Part shown: piece by piece, positions 1 through 8,172 of the stretch
Numbering within the stretch: position 1 is the first letter of the stretch
Layout: each line of letters begins with the position of its first letter
NCBI GenBank assembly: GCA_004802725.1
Contig: SGPM01000503.1
Span: 1-15,096 of the forward strand
Direction of reading: 5' to 3'
DNA length: 15,096 bases
DNA from: Antrodiella citrinella
Taxonomy: Eukaryota > Basidiomycota > Agaricomycetes > Polyporales > Steccherinaceae
Notes under the pieces: model-generated
Database searches by the model: none
The model's input: only the letters and a program-made list of their open reading frames with translations
Told to the model about the DNA's origin: nothing
Made by a program: the position numbers and the translations under genes

Positions 1-158
1 GCGAAACGAGGAGGGTCCATGACGTCAGAATGTATGCGTAAGCGTGAAATTGCGGAAGAAACACGAGACTCAAGGAATAAAGGAAATGCGGGAGTCTTGA
101 GGTTGACGAAGACGTCGCGCGCGTTGATCCGTTCGTAATGCGCGCATATAATGGGTTT

Positions 159-1085
159 CTAAGTTTTCTGAAAGTCGAAAATTGCGTAGCGCGGCTTTTC
201 TCCACGACACCGTTCTATCCAGTCAGTCTGGTCCATGAATGATTGAGTCGTGTTCATAAAGTCAACGATATCTTGCTGAGAACACTGTTGATCCGCGTTG
301 TTGTAGTTCTGCAGCAGCACAATACAATTGTTGCGATCAGCGTGTCGATGTGATCGAATAAAGAAGGAGCTTACCTGACATGCCCATTCAGTCACCCAAA
401 TTGGCTTGTCGAACGTATTGTGGAAGTCCTCCACATACTCAATGAAAGCCGTCGAGTTGATATCGTACCAATGCAGCGCAACAAAATCCACCGTGCACCC
501 TCCCTGCGACCCATTCCATCCCCCACACGCTTGCATCCAATCCAAAAGCCATTGCTTCCCGCTCGGCGCAGAACTCGGCGCCGGGCTTCCCAGAAGAATA
601 TCTTGAGCTTTCAGTGGTTCGAGCTGGGCTTTCCACATCGACGCGGCGTCGGTAGGGGAGAGATTCGACTGTCCGGGTTGCTGGGGTTCATTGAATCCGA
701 GTGCGTGCGTGACGTGGTTTTGCGTGATAGTATTATATATACTGTTTGACCATTGGGAGACTTGTGATGTTCCCCAAAGCATAGGCACAAATTCTAGGTC
801 GGTGGGGACCGAAGAAGGACCCCACGTATAATACCTTCGCGGGCGAAATGAGTCAAAAATACTCTGACAAAAGAGGGGAATGGACACTCACCATCCGACC
901 TTTCCCGTGGACCTGTATTGATCTATATTGTCGGACGGACCATTTGGCCATGCCAGGCCGGCCTTGCTGGAGGGTTGAGGTGCTTGTCGCGGGTCGAGTC
1001 TCTGTGGTAGAGTATGTACAAAATCACAGTGCAACACCACGATAATCGCGCAGAATGAGTACACGGATGGTGACATTGCAAACAT
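159..1085 (-). CDS. Secreted GH128 (Asl1-like) beta-1,3-glucanase, 3 exons
   Basis: Exons 1085-892, 834-375 and 308-159 give 267 residues. The introns (891-835, 57 nt; 374-309, 66 nt) have GTGAGT and GTAAGC donors and AG acceptors. The second is a multiple of three with no stop, so it can be mistaken for coding sequence. The N-terminus is a hydrophobic signal peptide (about residues 5-22), followed by the family motif KAGLAWPNG (42-50) and YYTWGPSS (66-73). The likely catalytic acids are E114 in GFNEPQ and E214 in WVTEWAC; FVALHWYD (183-190) lies between them. Family members of this type cleave beta-1,3-glucan, so a cell-wall or extracellular glucan role is inferred. ATG 1085 was chosen over the in-frame ATG at 1187 because a TATA box lies between them. 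The C-terminus (about 251-267) is odd: the expected ERYxWFG-like end is absent and the protein stops early. It could be truncated, diverged, or continued through another intron beyond the window edge. Confidence 0.85.
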
Positions 1086-1147
1086 CGTCTGGTGGGTATA
1101 ATGGACGTCGATGGTGGTAATACATACTTGAAGAGCTTCCAATGGTT

Positions 1148-1155
1148 CTTTTATA
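1148..1155 (-). promoter_or_regulatory. TATA box of the GH128 gene
   Basis: TATAAAAG on the minus strand lies 63-70 nt upstream of the ATG at 1085. It supports that start codon, because transcription beginning about 30 nt downstream would exclude the upstream in-frame ATG at 1187. Confidence 0.6.
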
Positions 1156-1739
1156 AGTGCAGGTGGAGTGTCCCCCTCCAGCGTCATATCACTGCCGGTC
1201 TCAGGAACTCGAGCATGAGTGGAGTAGGTAGCAGTCTTGGCCTACGAATACCCGCAAGCCTTTGGAATCCGCGAGAGCAAAACCTTTGCAAAACATTCTC
1301 GAGAGGAAGTCAGATTTAGAGACGGAATACAGATATGATTGTAGAAAGTTCGTAGAACGACAGAAAGACTTTGAACTTGAAATTGAAGAGAACGATATTA
1401 ATATAGGCGCCATCCCCATGTGGCGTTGCCACGCTGCGCTAGGCTCTTCCCTCTCTTCCGGTCGAACTTGTTCTCGTCGTGAACACTGTTCAACGCTCTC
1501 AATCGACTTCAGCTGCACCACCCTCTCAGACGATGTTTCTCCGAATGGGAGACTCTCAAGACTCAAGACTCAAGACACCCCGGCGTTTCTCGGAAGTAGG
1601 ACAATCTGCCATGCTCAAATTTTGTATCTCTCTGACGTGCCGTGTCACGGTGAACATACTCCCAAAACCTAAAATTTCCGTCCTGATCGAGTATAACATT
1701 CTGTATACCGCACTTGGACTTTTTGCCGTAGGCCCCATC
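1156..1739. other. Divergent intergenic region, no gene seen
   Basis: This lies between the GH128 promoter (minus) and the start of the F-box relic (plus). Reading frames here show no recognisable domain or convincing splice sites. The only simple structure is a short tandem run of the 7-mer ACTCAAG (nearly three copies) around 1554-1574. Confidence 0.5.
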
Positions 1740-2991
1740 ATGACGCCGCCGCCTCTGAGTCGAGCCACTACGTCTTCACTGCCAATCCTCCCTCTGGTGC
1801 TCGTATATCTCATTGTCAACTTTCTTGATGGTGCTCATGTCAGTCTTTCGCATTGCACACTCGTGTCCCACCCATGACATGTCGCTCGTTGTGCGCCATT
1901 CAAGACGCTGCCCTGTGGGGGCAGAAGGCATAGACTTTACGTCGTTCACGTTCCACATACTAGAACTGTCTTCGCCTGACACCGGTCTTGTGCGACAGCT
2001 CACCTTGCAATCCTCCTCTTCTTTGAGAGCCGATACATCGAAAATCAATTCCCTTTGAACGGTCGGACAATCTCCACGATCATGGATCATTTGCCGCGCC
2101 TGAAAGCTCTATCGCTGATAGACATGACCTATGCACCTCTGCCCTCCCAATCTTTGGTCGGAGTCTCACCTGTACGCAGGAAGTACCATCTAGAGCGCCT
2201 GGCCCTCTCCGTTCTAGGATGGAGACACCCATCTGTCTTGGTCGACTGCCTCTTGGAATGCCTTGGCGTTTTCTCCGAAATCGACAACTTCGAATTTGAG
2301 ACCGTGAATGGCGCCACGAACCACGAGTAAACCTTCCGCCAATGCCTATCATCCACAATATGGTATTTCAGTTCCAATCCCTACATTCTCAAGGAATCAT
2401 TCGCGGCGTGGTCCTCGAGGCTCTGTCTCATTCGCCTCTTACGACGTTCGCAGTACGGGGATGCACCAACACCGTAGACTTGAAAGTTCTTGATGTCATC
2501 GTGGCCAATGCGGCACCTGCGATGCGGCCCTTTGAATTGGAACTCAGGTGCGTACACCAACCGATTAATATTGTGTGGTCAAGTCGTCTGATTCTTCTGT
2601 CTAGACCCCTCCCCCCAAGATTGGGCTATATTGCACCTCCCTCGATGTGCCGCACTCGAGACAATCACCTTAGAGGGGCACCCGACCGAACCCCGAACAT
2701 GAGTCCCCCGGCGATAACTTTGCGATCCAATGCCTCCTCTCCAAGACACCACATACTGTGCACACCATCACCAACATAGGCCTCCCATTCCTAGTCTTCT
2801 TAACACATCTCAATGCAGACTTAGCAATGTCATTCAAAGATCGCAACTGGGACGGAATCATAGATGAGATGAAGAAAGTGAAGAAGATCGTATTTGTGAC
2901 GCACAAAGTAGTGATGAGTGAGGAGACAAGGGCCACTGTTAGAGCAGGTTTAGGGTCTGAGGGTCAAGCATTACAGCGAAAGTCGTGGTGA
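1740..2991 (+). pseudogene. F-box/LRR-like protein gene relic
   Basis: From ATG 1740 the frame reads an F-box-like helix set: LPLVLVYLIVNFLD, then CTLVSHP. TGA at 1875-1877 stands where the F-box usually has Trp. LRR-like F-box C-terminal segments follow, but in changing frames. GLVRQLTLQ is at about 1985-2010. HLPRLKALSLIDMTY and LERLALSVLGWRHPS run through about 2085-2240. ALSHSPLTTFAVRGC and PFELELR run to 2547. WAILHLPRCAALETITLEG runs to about 2675, and a Lys-rich tail ends at the stop 2989-2991. Two plausible introns (2304-2371, TTTCAG acceptor; 2548-2604, GTGCGT donor) account for some frame changes. The remaining breaks fall near GGGGG 1917-1921, the pyrimidine run 2011-2024, C-runs 2606-2616 and CCCC 2691-2694. 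F-box proteins recruit substrates to SCF ubiquitin ligases; this copy probably cannot. Sequencing indels or unseen introns are alternatives. Confidence 0.55.
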
Positions 2992-3394
2992 ACTATGAGG
3001 CCTGGGGTATGGACGAAGATGAATAGCTTTGGATTTAGGGACTGGTACCGACAAATTTGATTCCTTTCGCTCTGCTGTCGTGTGACGACTTTAGACCGTA
3101 CATTCTGTCACTGTAATTCGAGCATCTCGTTGGAGAACGGATCTCGAGGGCGGTCAGGAACAGGAAAATGCAATGGAATATGAGAACGAATGTGGTCGGA
3201 ATACGTAGGGTACTAATGATAATAACGGGTGTAAGCATGTAATTTTGTAGACACTCATGAACTATGCATCGAGCGAGCTCAAGCGCACCCGAAGCATCTC
3301 ATGGGTACAGACCCATCGCCCGTAACTTCTTGTTTCGTCTAGCGTCCTCTTCATATTCTACCTCGGATGGATCCGCAGCAATCTATGACCGTGG
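2992..3394. other. Intergenic, no gene seen
   Basis: This separates the 3' end of the F-box relic (plus) from the 3' end of the membrane-protein gene (minus), so it is a convergent region. A 67-codon minus frame at 3035-3238 is hydrophobic but has no splice sites, domain or conserved pattern, and I do not support it as a gene. Confidence 0.5.
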
Positions 3395-4937
3395 TCATCG
3401 GTGAGCAAAGCCGTAGAATTCAAATGACGGTGGACCGACCTGAACGTGGACGCTTGCGTTATTCGCGCGGCCAGCGAACACGATACTACCGTTGGTCTCT
3501 GCATGCCCAGTATAGTCTTGGTGCACCAAAATCGTCGATATTCGTGCGGCTTGACTACAAAAAATATTCGAGTGAGCGGCCAAGTTGAGCCATCGTTGAT
3601 GCTGGAGCTTACACAACTTCCGCAGGCTTTCTGTCTTTGAGTTTGAATAATCTTCGGACGCTCCGCAATGCAACTATCTATTCAAGCGAATTAGTCTACT
3701 TCTCATAACGGATTAGGGCGACATACGGTAGATGCGACAGCCGCTGGGGTACCGAACATGGCACTCATTATAACGTTGAGGTACAATAACATGAATGTTG
3801 CAGCCAAGAGATTAAACGAGAACCTAGAGGATTGTGTGAGCTGACAGAGAACAGTGACAGAGAACATGGAGTACGCACGCTACGGCAAAGTAAGACAGCC
3901 CATCCTTGAAGAGTATCTTCGCAATCTGAGAATGGTCCTTCCACTGGGGGTCGTACAATTTCCAGGCCGATAAGGCGAGCACGATAAAGTCGAAGCATAC
4001 GGAATACAGAAACATGATCGACAGGATGCGGTGATTCGTGGAGGTGACGGCGCAACCGTCTCCGGGAACCCAGCGCCCTTTTACGACGACACCTACGGGA
4101 CGGTACATAATGCGTATGTGTGGTAGGCACTGGTAGCTGAAAAATGTTTCACATACCCATAAGAATCAGCGCCCAATGTCCCAGAATTAGCACCACGAGT
4201 GGAACGACGACGCGACGACTGTATTTCCAAATGGCCATACTAACCGCGAGGCATGTGAGGCGATAACAATAACGATACATAGGCAACACATACGTTCGAA
4301 TGGCTAGATTGATACTGGCGAGACCCACGGAGGCGTCACCTGCAAACTAAAGCGCGGATTTATCAGCGAAGACAACAGAGAACCGCTCTTAGTCACTTGC
4401 CTGAGCAAACACCAACAAAGGTGAGCAGTCAATTTGTCTTGAAGAGGAGCTATTGAGCGAATGCAGATGAAATGACGACAAGTATCGCGTACTCGGTGAC
4501 ATCCAAAGCAATGAGCCTAGATAGAGTACGTGAGTTTATGTCTAACGCTCCAGGGAGAGACAACTGACAATCCGATGAGTGCAAACAGCATCATGTACCG
4601 ATGCGCGAAGTAGAAGATCTTTGGCAAAGTCATTGAGTGGCGCATTGGATACGGAACATAGAGACGTACCATCGGCCATGCCAACGTCTGCTTCCCAGTG
4701 ATTGCACTCCAATCGAAGTTCAGAGAAATGACGAACTCCCAGCTATCCTTCTGTCAGCAAAAACTCCCAATCACGATCGAGAGTATAGACTCACAAGTAC
4801 AGGCCCGCGAGACAATGTTGCAGTCTCACAAAAGCGACTGTTAACACGTAGTAGCAGTGGGACAGGGATGTCAGATAGGGAAACCAAGGCTCACTAGCTT
4901 CCTGTTGTTGCACGTCCGGGGAATTCCAGTTGGGCAT
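3395..4937 (-). CDS. Predicted seven-TM membrane protein, 12 exons, unknown function
   Basis: Exons: 4937-4895, 4837-4795, 4742-4670, 4618-4569, 4516-4493, 4437-4401, 4346-4294, 4239-4157, 4092-3879, 3823-3727, 3677-3613, 3554-3395, giving 942 nt and 313 residues. Every junction keeps phase. The introns are 49-64 nt; ten are GT-AG and one (4400-4347) is GC-AG with donor CAG/GCAAGT. The protein starts MPNWNSPDVQQQ and has about seven hydrophobic stretches. Recognisable blocks are NFDWSAITGK, AGDASVGLASINLAIRT, VLILGHWALIL, TSTNHRILSIMFLYSVCFDF, AWKLYDP, ILFKDGLSYF, and GTPAAVAST followed by IVALRSVRRLF. The tail of about 60 residues is polar. From memory this resembles a family of uncharacterised Agaricomycete membrane proteins with the same block order; I know of no tested function. 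Length and topology are receptor-like but prove nothing. The gene is divergent from the MYND pair and appears intact. Confidence 0.85.
4347..4400 (-). other. GC-AG intron in the membrane-protein gene
   Basis: This 54-nt intron sits between VFAQ and FAGDASVG in phase 0. The donor is CAG/GCAAGT, the classic strong context for GC donors, and the acceptor is CTTTAG. No GT donor nearby restores the conserved reading across the junction. Confidence 0.7.
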
Positions 4938-5707
4938 ATCGCAGCCTGTGAAGGACGTCTCATAGGACGAGCGAGTGTGAAAGGTCCAGGATGGAAGGGT
5001 GGGGTAGGGGGGGATCCTCAAGCTCGTCAACGTGAGGCCCTGAGGGTCAAAGAAACATTTAGGGCTACGTCCGCTCAGACGCTCTACTGACGGTTTATCC
5101 ATATACACGAATCACGTGGCAACCCGAGTCGGGTCCCGCACTCCGAGAGTAATATCTCCTTTGACATTGCTCGGGTTCAACTGTCAACTGTGGGAGTTCG
5201 AGACAGATCGACCACTTGAGACATCCACATAGCGATGCCTCAATAAAGACAAGTCGCCGCATACCTTGAAGCCTTTCCAGAGAATGGCTAGAGCTGGCCG
5301 TGACAAGCAGCCTTGACAATTAGCCCTTCGATCAATGAGTCAGGGCGGCGAATCCTTCGGGATTCGCAGTTGTATGATATTGTACCGTAATCTTGTTTGT
5401 ACATGTTGTGCTGGACCTTCTGGTAGGTTTCCCTATTCGCTGGTTTGCGCTCGAAGTCCAGACGTCACCATCGTAGATACGTGTGTGATGTCCTTCTCCG
5501 AGATAATGCGTACTCTATGAGTGAGTCTCTTCCCTCTGTCGTTCAAATTCTTGGCTTCTCAAGACGTCGGCCATTAGGTGTGGCCAGGATTCCCACGCTT
5601 TCCGCATTAGATCGGTCTGATCGATCTCTCCGATCTTGTTGTCCTTAGGCTTCCCTAGTGGTAACACTTCCTTAAGCTTCCGTCGTTGGCTCTTCAACTT
5701 TTCAGGA
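4938..5707. other. Divergent promoter region between membrane-protein gene and MYND pair
   Basis: No gene is recognised in this 770-nt stretch. A 61-codon plus frame starting at ATG 5335 has no domain. The stretch contains a perfect hairpin at 5348-5367 and a dyad at 5609-5636. A strong splice-acceptor-like end (CTTTTCAG) lies just before ATG 5708, so an intron in the 5' UTR of the first MYND gene is possible. No clear TATA box was seen for either gene. Confidence 0.5.
5348..5367 (+). repeat. Perfect 8-bp hairpin with cUUCGg tetraloop
   Basis: GCGAATCC and GGATTCGC are exact inverted copies separated only by TTCG, with the loop closed by C-G. As RNA this is the extra-stable cUUCGg tetraloop. 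It lies about 350 nt upstream of the first MYND start codon, outside any recognised coding exon. Confidence 0.75.
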
Positions 5708-7881
5708 ATGCCTAGAGCTCCTGACATTGTTACTACTATTTCAACGGTGGAAGCTAAGCAAGTTCTGTCTTTGCGACTTACTGGCAATGCACCACCCCTC
5801 TCGGAGGTCCGGACGCGGCTAGCTCTGTGTTCGTCGTCCCTGATTCATATCGATCTTTGGTTATTGCGCTGATCGAGGGTTGCTATGCAGTGGACGAGCA
5901 GCGATTTCAAACGACCATACCTGCATCTCAATGGATAGCCCGTTTTCCCGACCTGATTCGATTCTGTGTCTATGTTGAGAGAACCGATGGTGCGTGCGTC
6001 CCTATCATTCACTTTGGACTACATTAAGTACGAAGAATATCTAGTGCCAAATGATATGTTGGAGGGGACGATTACCGTCTCAAAGATGATCTTATACTAC
6101 TTGGAGCAAGTGGAATTGACAAACGACGAAAACGGTCAGAGCCTGTACCATCTGGTGAATATACCACGTTCTACCATTGTCTTTCCAGGATCTTACATAT
6201 TGATTGGATCTATAGGGCGAGAAGGTCAGGATGAAACTTATATACTATCTCTCGCAAGTTACCACACTCGTTAAACCAACTACACACCCGGCTCATGTAT
6301 ACTGATGCAGGAAGAACATTATGAATCGGTCCACGGAGGCTCTTCATCAAGTTGAAGACCAACTCCTAGAGCACAAGGAACACATGAGACGTCAAAAATC
6401 TGTGCATCAGAACGTTCCATGGATCGACAACATGTACGCTCTTGTTTGCCCACAAAGACTCCCTTTTGATTGTTCCTCCCAGAGAGCTTTACTCGCTCTA
6501 CGGTGACATGCTCGTTCTAAACCAGAAATTCGACATTCGCCTACGTGTTCTACTTGAGAACGTCATTGAGAGCGCTGGGCATCCTTTCAACACCACCACG
6601 CCAAATGTTGTTGCATATGCTTGCATCGCACACATGCATCTGGGGTTGCTACTGCAGCTGATGGGCGAGCAAAGCGACAAGCAGAAATGGTGAGTTTATG
6701 CTGCACCCCATGTCATCAATTTGGAACTTTGCAGATCTAAGACCCCTTTAGGCATGTGCAATATGCTGCCGAATACTTCCGTCGAAGTCCTGCCGGAATC
6801 GAGGACACTGTGGACATGTTTCTTCGGCGAAAGACATCTCCCCGCCATCCTGTTTACATTGCTCTGGGTGAACAATGGATGAAAGACCACCCATTAATCC
6901 GGAACAGCAAGAAGTCAGGGAAGAGTTGCAGGCATTGCTCGAAAACATATCTGACAGCTACGCTCTTCCGGTGCAGCGGATGTCACGTTATCTATTACTG
7001 GTAAGTTTTCTTAACATATGACGCGCTACTTTCGCATGCTGATGGTCTCTTCTTTACATTTCAGCTCTAGAGAATGCCAGAAGGCCAACTGGAAATCACA
7101 CAAGTATGTCTATCCCATTTTGAATAAAATTTACCCTGTGCTGATTACTCTACTCATTCACGCAGGAAAGCCTGCAAGTGCGTCTCGATCCACACTTATA
7201 AGGACATGACGAGCTGATATGTCCGATATTGTAGAGAAGATGCTGAAGCACGCAAGAATCTTAGCGACCACAAGGCGTCGGAGGACGTAACGAACTGGCA
7301 ACAAAGCTCTCACTACGCTAACAAGGACGCCATGATTCACGCTCTGAACCTCCAACGTGACCCATCGCGTGGCAGGACACACATGATATTCCGAAGCCTC
7401 AACTACGTGTCAGAAGGCGAAGAGCTTAAAGATCGCGTTCGGGTGGTGCGGTGCTCAATCTACAAGGTGGAAGACATCTTGGATGATCTGCTTCTATTTC
7501 ACACGGGACACATCACATCGAGAGATGACTTCCGGGAAGCGATGAAGCAGACGATTGCCTCGACACTCGGAGAGCCAGACAATTCTGACGAAGACAGTGG
7601 CGTTGGAGATCAACCAGCGCAAATCCCTATCATACATCTGACAACTGGTGCTGGGATTAGAGGGGCGGCCGTCAATGTTGGTACGTTGCAAAGACCTATG
7701 CTTTCAATGCGAAGTTGGAAGAGCTAAAATTGCCACCAATGAAGTTCCTATGTCGGCGGACTACGTGCGATCGTTGAAATATGACCCTCATTGGAGGAAA
7801 CACGTCAATGGAGAGCAAGGTGTTGTCCCAGACGCGTACCTTCTCCCGACCAATCCTCAGGATGCCGAGCATGCATTCTGA
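5708..7881 (+). CDS. MYND zinc-finger protein, tandem copy 1, 11 exons
   Basis: Exons: 5708-5828, 5891-5989, 6045-6154, 6216-6253, 6311-6433, 6483-6689, 6752-7000, 7065-7103, 7166-7177, 7235-7680, 7745-7881, giving 526 residues. The MYND zinc finger spans residues 292-332 with a complete ligand set: C292, C295, C307, C310, C316, C320, H328, C332. Before it is a mostly helical region (about 80-285) with blocks VRMKL, WIDN, LLENVIES and AHMHLGLL. After it come AMIHALNLQRDPSRG, VRCSIYKVEDIL and the terminal DAEHAF. MYND fingers usually bind proline-rich partner peptides; partners and role here are unknown. Intron 4 (6254-6310) is GC-AG. Intron 1 uses donor GTTCGT and is needed to join EVRTRLAL to DEQRFQTT. 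It was fixed by comparison with copy 2, which has the same position and phase. The start ATG 5708 matches the copy-2 N-terminus. The gene appears intact. Confidence 0.85.
6254..6310 (+). other. GC-AG intron in MYND copy 1
   Basis: This 57-nt intron has donor TC/GCAAGT and acceptor GATGCAG in phase 2. The matching intron of copy 2 (8699-8762) is at the same position and phase but begins GTAGGT. The nearby GT (inside GCAAGTT) would break phase. The preceding 38-nt exon is the same length in both copies. Confidence 0.7.
7166..7177 (+). other. 12-nt micro-exon in MYND copy 1
   Basis: This exon encodes the last zinc ligand, C332, and is flanked by introns of 62 and 57 nt. Copy 2 has an exon of exactly 12 nt at 9625-9636 in the same place and phase. 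Confidence 0.7.
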
Positions 7882-8028
7882 TTCTTTTGCAATTGTATAT
7901 GAGTACGTTGTCAAGGCAATGCAAAAATTCGCAAAGATGAACGTATGACTCGGATGCAAGAGGACGTCGTCAATGTTTGTTTGTGCGTGTTGCGCGGCAG
8001 CTTCTATTACGTTTCCTCATCGGAGCCA

Positions 8029-8038
8029 CGCATATAGC
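8029..8038 (+). promoter_or_regulatory. Possible TATA element of MYND copy 2
   Basis: ACGCATATAG lies about 135-144 nt before ATG 8173 in the 291-nt spacer between the two MYND genes. It is the only TATA-like motif I see there. It is followed by imperfect GTGGCAC repeats (about 8044-8070). Confidence 0.25.
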
Positions 8039-8172
8039 CCGTCGTGGCACAGCGGCGTGGCACCTGGCACTAAACATTGCGCTCTGACAGTGCAGTGGAA
8101 GTGAGCTGTCATTCCGCCTGAACCCTAGTGTCTACAGTTTTCTTCGTTTCTTCATTGATACCCCCAGCCAGG

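Noticed and set aside
1554..1574. ACTCAAG tandem repeat as a CRISPR-like or satellite array
   Set aside because: It is under three copies of a 7-mer in a eukaryotic genome, a trivial microsatellite.
1262..1672. 136-codon plus frame upstream of the F-box relic
   Set aside because: It has no ATG at the 5' end and no domain or splice support. It overlaps the likely GH128 promoter, and its Lys/Glu-rich part looks like chance.
3035..3238. 67-codon hydrophobic minus frame
   Set aside because: It is a single short frame in AT-rich spacer with no splice sites or recognisable pattern.
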